A stretch of 64,000 nucleotides of DNA, taken from assembly GCA_002989075.1 (NCBI GenBank), contig PSQN01000006.1, forward strand, positions 992,001 through 1,056,000, written 5' to 3'. How positions within the stretch are numbered: position 1 is the stretch's first letter; the number at the start of each line of letters is the position of its first letter. Below the pieces are notes generated by a model, which saw only the letters and a list, made by a program, of their open reading frames with translations, was not told the DNA's origin and made no database searches. A program made the position numbers and the translations under genes. This DNA comes from Arthonia radiata. Lineage: Eukaryota; Ascomycota; Arthoniomycetes; Arthoniales; Arthoniaceae. Shown piece after piece: positions 31,817 to 45,326 of the stretch.

Positions 31817-34800
31817 TATCTTTATAGTTAGTCAGGTTTCGTTCCGGTTTCTATTAATTTTTATATTTAGAATATCCTCTCTATTTTATAAGATACTGTC
31901 GTTTGCCTCAATGTTGTCTATAGACGCAAATTGTTTCAACCTTATACTCGGGTTCTTGGTTGTTAGGAAGGATTTCTAAGTTGGGTCGTTCTACCTCTTA
32001 GAAGTAAGCTAGTTTTAACAGCGCTACGTAAAATACAGGATGTATTTTTATCGTTTTTAGGAGTTTAAGTTTAAATGTTACGGATCTCAATTGCTATAAG
32101 ATTTTAAACGGTTTTGTCTTAGTATAGTTAAGTTTCTTACTTAGTCTAATAGTTTTTATGTTTCTTATAAGCAAGTAAGCTCTTTCCCTCTTTTTTATGC
32201 TTGTAGTTAGGGTAGTTCTTAACTTGTTATACTATCTTCTTGTTTATTTGTTAATAAACTCGCTGTTAGCCTTTAACTGCTGGTATAGGGTCTTTATATT
32301 CGTTGCTATTCGTGTAGCAGTATCGTTTTCTACAGTGTTTTGTAGTTGTCTGCTCTAAAGAGGGTGATAGCCGTATAAGACATAGAACAGTGTCGTTTTT
32401 GTCGTATCGTTTTTTGTATCGTTGTGCGCTGCTTGCGCTACTAGTAGTAATTGTACCTAGTCGTTTTACTGGTAGTTAATATATGCCCGGAGATACTGTT
32501 CTAATGTTTAATTTGTTTGCTCTATCTGTCTGTCTGTTTGTAGATAGAACGACGTTAACATCTTTTATTTCGTCTCTAGCTGTTACATTAGGGATGTCTA
32601 AAATCGTAAGACAAATTTTCGGTCTCTGTCCGAGACAATTCTTTGTGGTTAACTATAGTTTGCTAAGATAATTTAAAGGAAGGTATATACTAATTGTTCT
32701 AAGTTACTAGCTTCCTTGTAAGGTACGAAGTACGCGTACTTTGTAAGTTTGTTGTATATAACTAGAATAGCGTTGTAAGCTATTCCTGTAAGTAGATCCT
32801 TGAAGGTTAGTAGCTTAGTAATAAAGTTTAGTAAGACTATATACTATAGTCTCTCGGGTATCTCTAGTAGTTATAGTTTACTGTATAGTAAATGCCTCGG
32901 ATGCTTAGTTCTTGCGTATACGTCGCATTCTCGGATATAATTCTTGACGTAATATCGAATTCTTGGGACGTAGTAGGTTCGTGTAATCTTTTTAATAGTA
33001 TTATCGATGCCTTTGTGTCTCTTCGTTGGGTTATTGTAAAAGTTACTAATAATATGTCGGATTATATTCCTTGAAACGTAGATCTTGCCTTAAAATTTAT
33101 AATAGCCCTTACTATTTTTAGTTAGTTCTAGGTGTCGTTTCTCGTTTTTCTAGTAGGTTTTAGAATCGTTCAGAATATCTAGGATTTGGCTGTTCGGTTC
33201 GATAACAAACTCGGTTGTTATAGCGAATTAATTGTATCTAATCTTGTTATTGTGTTCTCGAAATATTGTGTATTCGACGTGTTCCTTGTTATTAAGGTAA
33301 TCTAGTCGTTAGCTTAGAGCGTCGGCCTTGTCGTTCTCGGAACCCTTCTTGTAGGTAATAATAAAGTTGTATAGAGCTATAGTCTCTAACTATTTAACTT
33401 GTCTGCAGTTAAGTTTCTTTGTTGTTATAAAATAAGTTAGGTTCTTGTAGTCTATATATACTATAATCGTATAGTTCGCTTCCTCTAGGTAAGCTCGCTA
33501 TATTTCGAATGCTGCTATAATAACTAAAAGCTCTTTATTGTAAATGTCGTAGTTCTGTTTTATAAGTAATATTTTTTTTAAGTAGAAAGCTACTGGTCTA
33601 AGCTTTCTTTCCTTATTGTTTTAACTTATATATGCTTCAATCGCATAGTCTAACGCGTCTGTTTCTATAATAATTGGTAGGTTAGGGTCGAATATTGCTA
33701 GTACAGGCCCGATCTTAAAAGCTTCCTTAAGCTCTTTGAATGCTGATTGTTCTTTTTGCGTCTAAAAGAATCCTATCGATTATTTTGTCTGTTAAGACAG
33801 CGGTGCTGTAATTCGGCTAAAGTTGAATATCTATCGCCTGTAGTAGTTAGCAAAACTAAGAAACTATTATAACTGTTTTATATTCTTTAATGTAGGCTAG
33901 GTTAGGACGAATTAGATCTTCGAATCTTCTATTTAGAGACTATACTTAGTAATTATAAATCTAAGAAATTCAATAGATTGTTAGTAAAACTAGGTTTTCT
34001 CGATATTAATTTGTAAATTGGTACGCACTAATCTTTTTAATACCTTCTTAATATATTCTTTATGTTCTTTTAGTATACGGCTGTATACTAGGATATCGTT
34101 TAGATAAGCAGTTATAAATATATCTAAGTAATCGCTAAGTATATTGTTAATTAGTTTCTAAAATAATGCTAATGCGTTTATTAGTCTAAAGAGCATAACG
34201 CAATACTCAAAAAGTCCGTATCTGGTACAGAAGGCTGTTTTCTATTCTTCGTCTTTCTGTATATAGATTAGGTTATAAGCTCCTTGTAGGTCAAACTTAG
34301 TAAACTATTGCACGTTATACAATCGATCTGTTATTTTGTCGATACGTAGTAAAGGGTATCGGTTCTTAATAGTTACCCTGTTTAATTGTCTATAATCTAC
34401 GTAAAGTCGTAGTTTGCTATTCTTCTTTGGTACGAAGAGTATCGGGTATCCGGCTAGTAATGTTAATTTTTAGATAAATCTCTTTTTAAGATTTTTGTTA
34501 AGATAGTCGCGGAGCGCTTAATTTTCTGCTTCTAATAGGAAGTATATTAGACCGAATATTAGCGTTTTGCCTTCTTATAAAGGTATTGTATAATCCTACG
34601 GTTTGTGTTCTAGAAGAGCTGAGTTCGGCTTAGCTTCCTTAAATAGGTATCGGAATTGATTGTATTCCTCTAGTATCTTAGTAATTAACTAAGTACTTGT
34701 TGTTGTATAGAATCGTTGGCGTATAGTCGTCTTTTGTTTATACTTGTACGTAGTTAGCTATAGACGAGATACTGCGTTAGACTTTTCTTGTAGGATGTCT

Positions 34801-37195
34801 AAATATTGGAGTGTAGTGGTACTAACCCGCGTAAGTTCTTTATCGCGCTCTTTATCCTTACTACTAAAAATAGCTTATAGGGTATCCGTTCTATAGAACG
34901 ACTCTTGTCTAGAGTACTTGTATCTAGTAAAAAGGAGTTTCTTAGTTCTCTAATCTACTTTTAGGTTATATTGTTGTAACTAAGGTATATCTAGTATAGC
35001 GCGGTACTAGTTAATATCTATAATATTATAAGTAATTTCTTCTTAATAGTCTTTAATTGTTATATCTATTAGTAAAGTCTTGTAGTCGATTTTTTCCTCT
35101 GCTTCTTGAAATCTAGATAGTACGTAGGGTAATTTCTTCTTTTATGTTTATATTTAATACTCCTTAACGCAGCGTATTAAGATAAAGTTGCCTATTGCGT
35201 CTAAATCGATTATAATTTTAATGTTTCTATAGTTTATTGTTGCCCGAGTATACAGGTATGTTCCGTAAGCAGTCGAGCTTGCGTAGAGCTAGACTTCTAG
35301 AGAGTTTAACCGTTGAACGGGCCGGTACTACTACCCTCGAAGCAGTCGGCTTAGTCTTTTCCCTGTTAATTGTATACGTTCTAGAGTATTTTAGGTACTA
35401 GAATCTATTGTCGGTTAATTTACTATAAAAATGTCTATATAGAGTGTTCTAGTACTACTTTTATTATAACGTCTAGTTTATTGTTTACGATCTCTGCTTT
35501 AATTATACAACTATTACTAGTTAAGACTTGTTATGTTTATAGGTTGTATATTGTTAATTAAAGATATTAGTACTGACTACGCAATTCTAGATTCCTAATA
35601 AGGTGGTCTACTGGTCGTTGTAAGCGTAAGTAAATGTATCCCAGGATATTATTAATATCTTTATTAGTGCTTAACTTTCTATTGTAGAAGGCTAACTAAC
35701 AAAGTCTCTATATTATTTCTTTCCAACGGATTGGGGTTTGCTCTTTCTAATTAGTATTGTTCTCGAGCGAGAATTCTGTATTATTAGAATCTATATTTTT
35801 GTCTTTAAGTCGTTATCTTGCCTATAACGCATCGTAGCTGCTGTCTTGCTTAGCTTCTACGGTCTGTTCTTTCTTAAATTCCCCTTAGGTTTCTAAGTAA
35901 GGTAACTTAGGTCGTCCTCGGGTAAAACCTAGTTTTTGTATTAAACCTTGTTTTAGAGATGTTAGTTTCTTCGGTTACTATTCTAATCCCAATTTGTCGG
36001 ATTCGTAGGTCGTACAATTATTATCGTAGCACGTAGTTTAGAATAGTGTTTTATATAGAGTAGCGGTATCTTATACCTACTATCTCGGAATAGTGCGGTT
36101 AATGTTGTTTTAGTCCTATAGGTTTCGTTGTTCCTATTTTATTTGTTATTTCTTTATTTCTTTCTATAACTCAATGTCTGTATCCTAGTTTTTATATAGA
36201 TTAAATAAATTCTACTTATAGTGCTTCTTATTAAACGAAATCTGGTGAGTATTTTTCTAGTTACAGAAGGTATTCTAGTAGATATCCTTCTGCTTCTTAG
36301 TTAGTCTAGTAACGTACTTATATTAGTTTTAGATAGTTTTTTATAGGAGACCTAATTCTTAAAGAAGATAACCCTCGGTCGGGTCCTTCTGCCAGCGGTC
36401 GGAGAAGGCTGCTAGTAGTTTTATTATCTTATTGCGACCGTTGTCCTCTTTTGTCTAAGTAGTTATATTAAACTGTTGTCGTAGGAGATAGGGTTTCTAA
36501 GATTAATTATTATACTTGTTTCTGCTGGTACTATTAAACTGTTATTTCTTAGAACAGCATTCTTTAACTTAATGCTCTAGCTTTCCGCAATACAAGCATA
36601 GCTTGTTCTTTATTCTGTGTTCTCTTTCTTAGTTGTTTAGTTTCCCTCGAGGCTTTATAAAATCTAGCTCTATTAGATCGCCTCGGTCTTGTTATAAGTT
36701 TGCTCGATTCTTTGTTCTATAGAACCTATTAGTAGGGTTACCCTTCTTTTCTATCTATCTTTCAAAGTTACTGTTATCGATCTTCTTTGCTCGTTGTATA
36801 AAGTTATCGAGATTATTAAACTTCTCTCTACGAATATAGATTATTTCCTTAATATAATTCTTAAGTCCTTCGTAAAAGGTCTCGATAAGGGGTTTCTTGT
36901 CTTATCCTATTTAATTAGCATACTGTATAAATTCGGCGGCGTACCTGCTTGCTGGTCCTATTTGTTTAAGGTTTCTAAGCTTCCTAGTAGCGATACGTCT
37001 AGCGTTAGTCTGTCTAAAGATTTTATAAAGCTTCTTCTAAAAGAAGACAAAGCTAGCAAAGAACTCGTCGGTATCCTTGCGCCTACTCTTTATTAGAGTA
37101 AACAAGAAATCGTCGAGGTAGTACTCAACCTACTTGTAAGTATCTCTATCTATATAAGAGGTAGCAAATAGAACTATAGTAGTATCGTTCGGGAA

Positions 37196-37378
37196 CTAGT
37201 CTTTATAAGTTTTAAAGTATATAGCTAGGCGTATTAAGAATAAAGTAACTTTAGAACGTTTATCTAAGAAGCTTTTTCTTATCTTAGTATTAACGTTCGA
37301 TATCTTACTCGTACTAGTCATTCTGTTGGCCAACCTGTCCGCCGCGTTGCGGCTATTGGGTACCAAAGTAGTAGACAT
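37196..37378 (-). pseudogene. Gypsy1 gag, N-terminal part
   Basis: A 60-codon open stretch at the start of gag, ending in a TAG where gag should continue. Homologous starts are at 54852 (Gypsy2) and 59632 (Gypsy3). Confidence 0.75.
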
Positions 37379-37420
37379 AACTAATCTACTTTCTCTACTT
37401 TCGTAGCGAGTCTATTAAAG

Positions 37421-37892
37421 TATAACGCTGGTCGCTGGGAGAACCGAACTAAGGCTTACTTGCCTTATATACTTGTCGACCTTGGTAGTAGGTATCTTGT
37501 GTACTAGAGACTAAAAGATAGGAGAGACGAGACAGATTATAGAGGATAAGAGGGGCTTAACTAAAGTAGACAGAAGATAAAGTACGTTACTTAAATATAG
37601 TTAAGAAACTTGTATTTAGATATTAAGTTAATAGACTAAAGTCTATTCTAAGGTCGGCTATTAGTTTAGCTATATAATCTAAGGTACATAGGGAAGTTTC
37701 TCTATATTTATTAATTTTAACAATACTTATATTGGGTTTGTAAAGAATATAGGTTCTTATAGCCGTCTTGTCCGATAATGTCTACGGCGGGTTTATAGGC
37801 TTAGTCGGGAATAATGCTGATAGAGCTAAGATAACTGGCGGTAGTTAATATTTAAATGTACGCTAGGCCGTCTAGGGCTGGTACCCGTAATA
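37421..37892 (-). repeat. Gypsy1 5' LTR, 472 bp
   Basis: Partner of 30550-31021. Inside the element it is followed by a conserved leader (ctttaa, then agactcgctac) and then the gag start. Confidence 0.9.
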
Positions 37893-39564
37893 TAGTCGCT
37901 CTAGTTAATACTAGAAGATATTAGCTACTAAATCTTATAGATACTACTACTGTTAGACTGTCTATATTGTTAGAAGTTTAATACTTACGTTTTAAATATA
38001 CCTCGTACAACTATATTTAAAAGACTACTAAGTAGGTTAGCGGTATTAACTATAGTATTAATAAGCCTTAACACAACTATAACGCCTATACTTAAGGTAA
38101 GGCGGTACATTTTAATAGTTATATACCTTAAAAGCGGCATAACGAGTCTATAGAACAGCTCTATCTTAATTTAGTAGGGCCCATTACCCTAGTATCTGTC
38201 GATAGGGGATACAATATAAGCTTAAATATAACAGATAACGTAACTCGTGCTCAATATTGTTGTCTATTAAATAGTAAATCTAGAGCCAACGTATTAAATA
38301 GCTTTAAGTTCTTTTAAAGCTTACTTATACGCTAATTATCTGTTAATATTAAGAGTATTAAGATCGACCGTAGTACTAAGTTTATACTGCTTGTCGACTA
38401 CTGTTATTAAGCTAAGATCCGCGTTTATACGGTACTAGCCTATACGCCTGTAAAGAATAGAGTCGCGGAGCGTACTAACGGGCTAATTTATAATATAATA
38501 CGTACAATACTTGTTAGCGGCAAGGTTCCGCAGAAATATTGGGATAAAGTATATTGTACCGCAATATATATACTTAACTAAACTACGATAAAGGCTCTAA
38601 ATAGCAAGACTCTATATTAAACTATTAATAAGGCGATTGAACAAGGTAATAGACTAGCTCTAGACGTATCTTACTTGCGTACGTTTAGCTATACCGTATA
38701 TATAACGGTCTCTAACGTACGTCGTATACGCAGTAAGTTTGTAACTAGGGTATATATAAACAAAATAGTTAGTTATACGATAAACAGTAGCCAATATACT
38801 TACTAGATATTAGTTCTAACGTATAGAGGGGTAATAGAGACCTCTTATATTTAGTTCGATAAGACACGCTTTAAGACTATTAAGAATATTCTATCTAATT
38901 TAGCTGACCTAGAGAATACTAATACCGATAATAAGGATAAGAAGGTTTATACGCCGCTTTAGCTCCGCTTAGATCCTATTGATTTAACGTTTTATTAGCC
39001 GTTTAGCGACGTTAAAGACTTTATGTTGCGTAATAGCGAGGAGCTTAAGTCTAACTCTGAGCCTAAATCTAAGCGAGTTTGTGTCTGATTTAATACCGAG
39101 GAGCCGCCCAACAAAGGTAAAGCTAAGAAGCTAGCAGATAAAATATTGCTAGCTAAATAGAAGCAAGTACGGTAGTCGCTACTAGACTAGTTTAAGTAGC
39201 CTTAGTAGTAGAAGTATTAATAAGAGCCTAGGCTCGATAAGTACAACCTAGCTAATATCTTAGGTAACATAGGTATAAGCGTTAAAGACCTTAATAAGCG
39301 CGATAGACGCTATTATAGCGTAACGCTAGGGTTATTAGTACAATCTACTCTAATGCGTAGAGTAGTTGTTAACCTACGTACTCTATTTAATATTGCGACT
39401 AGCCGTAGACTAGCTATTAAAAAGCTAGTAACGCTGTTAACTAGGGAAGCTAAATACTAGTATAAAGGTATAGACAAGATAAATTACCCTAATTTAAATA
39501 AGACGGTAGCTAGTATAGTAGAGAACAACTTATAGAATCTACTCTTATCTTTATCTAACTATAG
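37893..39564 (+). pseudogene. Copia A protease/integrase segment
   Basis: Continuation of Copia A after Gypsy1. The integrase core is recognisable: LVGPITLVSVDRGYN near 38170-38215, then the acidic-residue region AYTPVKNRVAERTNGLIYN near 38430-38490, which matches the copia integrase box. The linker toward RT follows. Stops are frequent. Interrupted at 39564 by GypsyB. Confidence 0.75.
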
Positions 39565-39760
39565 TGTGATCTGGGTGTAGGGCAGGAAGCAGTTAGATGG
39601 CAAAAAGGGCCCAAATAGGCCCTACTAGTGTTCAAGCTAATTATTGAGGAGACCAGAAAGGGATGCGTCTACTAGAGGGAAGATATCCTCTTAGAATCGC
39701 AGCCTTTCTAAATAGACAACATTCCGTCTTAATTCGCTATCAGGACGTTTATATATTACA
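39565..39760 (-). repeat. GypsyB 3' LTR, 196 bp
   Basis: TGTGATCTGGG to ATATTACA on the plus strand; partner of 47382-47577. Confidence 0.9.
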
Positions 39761-40369
39761 ACTACCTTCCTCCTTAAGGAGGATCGCCCTCGATCCGGGT
39801 GCAATCTGCTATCTCTATCGTACCTTCTATTTATTGTCTTACGCAGAGCAACAACCTCGTTAAAAACCTACTGGCTTATATCTACGTTCAGTCAGAAAAA
39901 GAGTAATGTTACTTACTATCATTCTACGCGTCGTTTAGTGCTAGTTTTCTGTAGCACCGAGTTATAGTGTTAAGCTTTACTTTTAATTTAAAGCTTCCGA
40001 GTCTAAGTTATAAGCTCGATAATGAGGTTATATATTATTTTTACTTAATTTTACGTTCTTTTATATGCTCTTATGCACGCTTTTACCAATCAATTGCCTC
40101 TATAGGTAGTAGCAACCTACGTAAATAGGCTTCTTTGCTCCTATATTAGTACCCGTAGATAGAAGCTTTGTTATCGGTACCTAACGATAGGCATAAAATA
40201 AGGCTCTTGCTCTTTTAAACTTTCTCTTTCTTTCTTTAACATTATTATACTCTTCTGCTTAACCTATAAGCTTCTCTTCTCTAGTAGGCCTTTACTTCTC
40301 TTCTTAGGTAATAAGTTTGTAGCTAATCTAGTGTTAGATTGTCTCTAATTCGCCTTTATAATCTCTACT

Positions 40370-41500
40370 ATGTCGGGTTTTAACCTTGTTAACAAACCCG
40401 CTGCTAGAGCGAGCTCTTCTAAAGCGTCAACTCGCCGCTCAACTCGCAGCATTAAGAACTCTAAAGCCGCCGTTAATTTTAAAGCTCTTTTTTATAACGC
40501 CCGCAAGAAGAAAGCTTCTAAGGTTGCTTCACTAATTTCTAAATTATCTGCGGCTTCTTCTAGTCTACGCTCTCCCGAACTAGGTAGCGTGTCTCTAACT
40601 CCTACGACTCTTTGTAAGTTTACTATCTCTCATTACTTTATCTTAGTCTAAATATTAGCATTCTAGCTCGTTGAAAGCGTTACGTCCATAAAGACAACTC
40701 TAACGATAATAAGATTGTCTGTTCTCTCTATTACTGCGGCACTACTTATAAGCCCGAGTCGTCTATAAAGTCTCGCCGGTCTGCCTCCTTGAATCCCGCT
40801 TTTTGCGCTGTGCCTGCGTTAATCTAGCTTCAGCCAGAAGCTTATATCTTAGTGTACTACTGTTGCATAAAGGCCTTATTTAGCGATATAGCTATATATA
40901 GTAGTCCTTCCACGAACTCTAATTTTAAGTATTACGAGGACTAGACCTGTAAGTGGCCTAAGGGACAGTACGCTAAGTATGCTCGCTGTGCTAGTATTAA
41001 GAGGTTGGGAGACAAGTATAAGATAGTAAGTCTAATACCTCCCCGTCTTAAGTACTAATTGACTCTATATTAACGTATGCTAGGTTCCTGCTCGGTAGAA
41101 ACGTACCTGCAACCTTCTCGTGCGCGCTAACTTCTTCTTGACCTCTAACGAGAACGTCTAAAATAACGAAGAGTCTTTCTACAACGACTATCTTACTCTG
41201 CTTCGTACCTTTTGCGTTTAGCTACAGGCCTAGCAGCGCGGTCTAAGCACTAAGTCGGTCGAGTAGGCCAATACTAACGATTTTAAGCGCATTAAGGCGC
41301 TACACTAGAGCTTCGATTCTGGTATAGGGTTGTACGACCCTTAGCCGCCTACAAATAAGGCTCCTTACGAGCTAGCTATAGTAGATCTAGTTAATTAGAT
41401 TTAGAACCGCGTCGATGATAGTCGCGGCTAGGTTAAATAGTATTATACCGCCGATTTGTACTAACTTTGGTGCTAGTTTAGGTAGTCTTCTTATAGTTTT
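40370..41500 (+). pseudogene. Antisense ORF region in GypsyB
   Basis: Plus-strand coding-like sequence opposite to gag-pol and located between pol and the 3' LTR, the same place as the antisense frame of Gypsy1/2. An open frame of 93 codons (40370-40651) begins MSGFNLVNKPAARASS and is rich in Ser, Lys and Ala. From about 40678 another frame continues for more than 120 codons (KIVCSLYYCGTTYKPESS, later YYCCIKALF, TCKWPKGQYAKYARCASIK), with a few stops that look like mutated Gln codons. Cysteine pairs recur, but the spacing does not clearly fit a zinc cluster. The frame change could be an intron or an indel. The right end is approximate. Confidence 0.5.
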
Positions 41501-42737
41501 CTGCCTTTTGTTCGGCTAGGGTTTTAGTCTATATAAGTAGTTTTCCTTGGTCTATTGAAATAGTTCTATATTTTCTTCCTGTATAAGTCTTATTTTAGCT
41601 TTCTTATAGCTTAAGCTTTATAATTATATATAAATAGTCTTAAAGTTTAATACTATACTAATTCTATGTTTAGAACTGTACTTTAGGTAATCTACCTTCT
41701 CTTCGGCGTTATATCGTAGACTAATTGCGTAGACTTGTAGTTCTTTCTTATTTACGTTGTCTAGTTTGTCTTAGACGCTTGCCTCTCGGCTTAGCGTCTT
41801 TACGCTTCTTAAATTTCTTAAGAGCGTTAGAGTCTTTAAGATATGCCTGCAGCTTTATTGTGTTATTTGCCTCCAACTACCCCTGCTACTTGGTCCAATA
41901 CTAGTCTTTGTTCTTAATCTTAAAGCGGATCGCCTTAACGAGCTATTCTTTACTACTATCGACTTCGACCGGACTAGGTGGTTCTATACCAGGCCGACGG
42001 CGATATAGCTCTAGTAAGGATACGTAGAAGATAGAGTAGATGCGGTAAGAGTTTAGTAGTGCTAGCTGGTAAGCTTATTTACCTACTTTCTTAAGGATTT
42101 TAAATAGTCCTAAGCTTTAATTATCGAGCTTCTTTATTAGCCTCTTTGTCTTAAGGTTCTTTAACGATAGTAGCACTAAGTTACCTACTGCATAGTGTTT
42201 TAGTGTGTGCTTAGTGTTGTACTATTCTATTTATAGACGCTAAGCTTTCTCTAGCTGCTGCTTTATTTCTTGTTAGCAGAGAAGGCGTTCTTCTATATAC
42301 TTAACTACTATAGAATGTTCTAGCTTAGGCTACCTTCCCCCTTAACGGGAGGTGTCCTTACTAATAGAAGGGTCGTTCGGCTTAACTACGGTATAGTATC
42401 GATTTAGCGGCGGCGCGCTGTCTAGTACGTCTATAACGCGATCGAACGCACATTCAATCGGCAAAATTTTTGTTAATAAATAAACTTTTAAATTGTACGC
42501 AAAAGTAGCTTCTTTTAGATACTTATACTAATTATCTTAATTCTAAGAGATATAGATACGTAGGTAGTTTTTAAGCTTCTGGTTCTAGCGCTCGGTTTAA
42601 CTATTAGTTTGAGGATAAAATGCTGTGCTCAACCTTCGTTTTACAGCTAAATACTGGCAGAAGGTGCTTTAATATAAGCTAGTAAATATAGATCCTCTGT
42701 CAGACAAGAGGCTTCTTAGGAATCCTAACGTTTTTGC

Positions 42738-42935
42738 TTAGTGTTTATAAAGCACTTCTACTAGCTTTATAGTATCTATAGTTTTACTAACTAGAATATA
42801 GGTTATAAACTTAGAGAAGCGGTCTACGACTACAAGAATTAAATTAACAATGTCTCTATTCTTTAAAAAAACTATCGGTAGTTTAACAATAAAGTCTAAG
42901 AATAGGTTCTTAAAGGAGCTAATCGGAACTAGCAT
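42738..42935 (-). pseudogene. GypsyB integrase core fragment
   Basis: Open stretch with LDFIVKLPIVFLKNRD and LVVVDRFSKFITYI, matching the DD(35)E integrase N-terminal core of gypsy elements. Stops lie on both sides. Confidence 0.75.
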
Positions 42936-45125
42936 CGCTGCTATTTCGCTGTATAGCTTATATCTCTTTACGGCTGTTTGTTAGTATATATTATATTTAG
43001 TAATAAAGTTCTTAATATACGTTACTATCTTTTCCTACGTATATTTACGTCTTAGAATTTTAAGGGTCTTCTCGACTTTAAAGTAGTTAGCAAGCTTATT
43101 ATTATAATTTTTGCTTATAATTTTAAGCTTTAACGTAGGGTATTCTAGTATCTAGATTTTACTACCTTGGCGCAACAACCTATAGCTATCGACTGACTAT
43201 TCTGTGTGCTTTAGAGACTTAAAGTTCGAGTTGGGCCCTATTAGGGTATCTAAGTCGATTCGACTCGTACAGCGCTTTTTTGTGCCAGCTTAACGGCGAT
43301 CTGTTGCCGTTTTGTTACTCTGCTGATCTTTAGTCTTAGCTAATAATTTTAACTCCGATACTTTCTGCTTTATAAAGATGTCTCTCTGCTGGGCTTCAAG
43401 GATTAGGGTCGCGAGACCCCGAGGAGTATTATTGTAAGCTGTTTTGAGAGCGGTAGCTGTAACTACCTTAACTCGTAATACGAGAGCTACCGAAAAAGGC
43501 TCTGTATTAGTAGAGGAAGACGGACGCATTTCTCGCTTCTAAGCGTTCTATATAAGGTCTGTATTTAACTCCGATCTGCCTCCGATTTAGACTATAGTCG
43601 CGTTTAAGGTTTTAGATTAGTAGCTAAACCGCTAACAGTGTTTAAACTAATTTTTAAGCAATATAATTAAGGCAGCAATTATACCTTCTTTTAGGCTAGA
43701 GGGCTCTTTTTTAGTACTAGGCAAAGTAGTACCTCTCCTAAGCTTCTACTACAGGCTCGGCAACATCTTGTTAGCGTTGTCTTCCTTTACTTTATATAAA
43801 TTCTTGTAATCTAGACGGCGCGACGGCGCGTCTGCTAGGTTCTTGCTACCCGTACGGTATAGTATTTTAAAGTTAAATACTAACAGGTTTTCTGTCTAGC
43901 GCGTCTATCGGCGAGACAATACTTTCGTTATTATAAAATACCGCAGATTATTGTAGTCTGTTACGACCTTTACTAAGTGCTGTATATTAATAAGGTAATA
44001 GCGCTAGTACTTAAAGCTAGCCTATATTGTTATAAGCTCTTTATTATAGGTATTATATTTTAGCTTAGCGTCTATAAATTTCTTTAAAAAGAACGCTATC
44101 GAATATAAGTATGTGTCTACCTTGTTATTAGTACTAGTCCGAGCGGTGTCCGCTATATCTAGTGTAGATAAGCCTAAGTTAATGTTTAACGGCAATAGCA
44201 ATCGGCTATCTTTCCTTAGCTAAAGTAAGATACCTACTATTATAAAGTTTAATGCGTTAGTTATTAAAACGATCGATAGTACCGGGTTAAAGTACGTTAG
44301 TACTAGTATATTTATAAAAGCTTACTTCAGCGCTTTAAAAGCTTCTTATTAAGCTTTGCTCTAGACAAACTTAATATCTTTCGTTAGTACGTTTATTGGT
44401 ACTACAATGCGGCTAAATCTATAGATAAATCGCCGGTAAAAGTTTATAAATTTCAGAAAGGACAGAATCTACTTTACAATAGTAGAAACTAGCTATTCGG
44501 CTATAGTCTGTACTCTTTTCGGGTCTATTTCGACACTATCGACTCTTACGGTGAACCCTAAGAAAGAAACCTTGGTAGTGTAAAATTGACACTTAAACAG
44601 CTTTACAAATAAACCCTATTTACGAAGCCTTCGCAGAACTTCTTTAATATAGCCTTTATAGCTTTCCTCGTCTTTAAAGAAAATTAAGATATCGTCTATA
44701 TAAACGATATACACGGTATCAACAAGATTGTCTATAGCTTTATAGATATATACCTAGAACGTAGTAGAGGCGTTTACTAGTCTAAAAGGTATTACCAGGT
44801 ATTTATAGTGCCCGTATCGGGTACAAAACGCTGTCTTCTACTTATTCCCTTTACGAATACAGATACGGTAATAGGCATCGTAAAGATTAAGCTTTATAAA
44901 CACTTTCGAGCCTTATAGGCGATCAAGAATCTTAGAGATTAGCGGCAATGCGTAGCAATTCTTTACAGTTATATTGTTTAAACCGCGGTAGTCAACATAT
45001 AGTCTCAACGATCCGTCTACCTTAAGTATAAATAGGACTGAAGCACCCGCTAGACTAGTAGAGGGTTGTATCTATCCTTTCTTAATTATAGCATTTAGAT
45101 ACTCTCAGAGCGTCTTTAGCTTATC

Positions 45126-45326
45126 CTACGATATAGGGTAGATTAGCTTATACGGAGGTTCTGTACTATTCTTAAGCTTAATCTTATAAGTATGCTTATT
45201 AAGCGGCGTAAGCTTACTCGACAGTTCTTTAGAAAAGATATCTTTATATTTAGCGTACTGAGAAGAAAGCTTATCTCGCTTCTCTACTTTCTTAGGCTCG
45301 CTATTCGAGGTCCGATCTAGCGGCAA
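45126..45326 (-). pseudogene. GypsyB pre-RT segment
   Basis: Open stretch containing YAKYKDIFSKELSSKLTPLN and PYKLIYPIS, the conserved segment just before the gypsy reverse transcriptase. Confidence 0.75.

Larger units (their letters stand above)
30550..37892 (-). mobile_element. Gypsy1: complete Ty3/gypsy element, 7343 bp, minus orientation
   Basis: Bounded by 472 bp LTRs at 30550-31021 and 37421-37892 and by the 5 bp target duplication tagtc (30545-30549 and 37893-37897). The empty site is seen in Copia B at about 57673. On the minus strand, gag starts at 37378 (MSTTLVPNSRNAADR). A zinc knuckle (CLYCGKL) lies near 36570-36600 and RT near 34000-34550 (FDLQGAYNLI near 34280-34310). RNase H and integrase follow toward 32000. 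The purine tract (aaaagaggggg type) sits against the 30550-31021 LTR, which makes that the 3' LTR. The RT box reads YLND instead of YLDD near 34094-34108. Many nonsense codons; dead. Confidence 0.9.

Noticed and set aside
32483-33074. Plus-strand frames inside Gypsy1 (and 49957-50145 in Gypsy2), considered as further antisense genes
   Set aside because: They are antisense shadows of the integrase/RNase H part of pol and share no continuous frame between copies.
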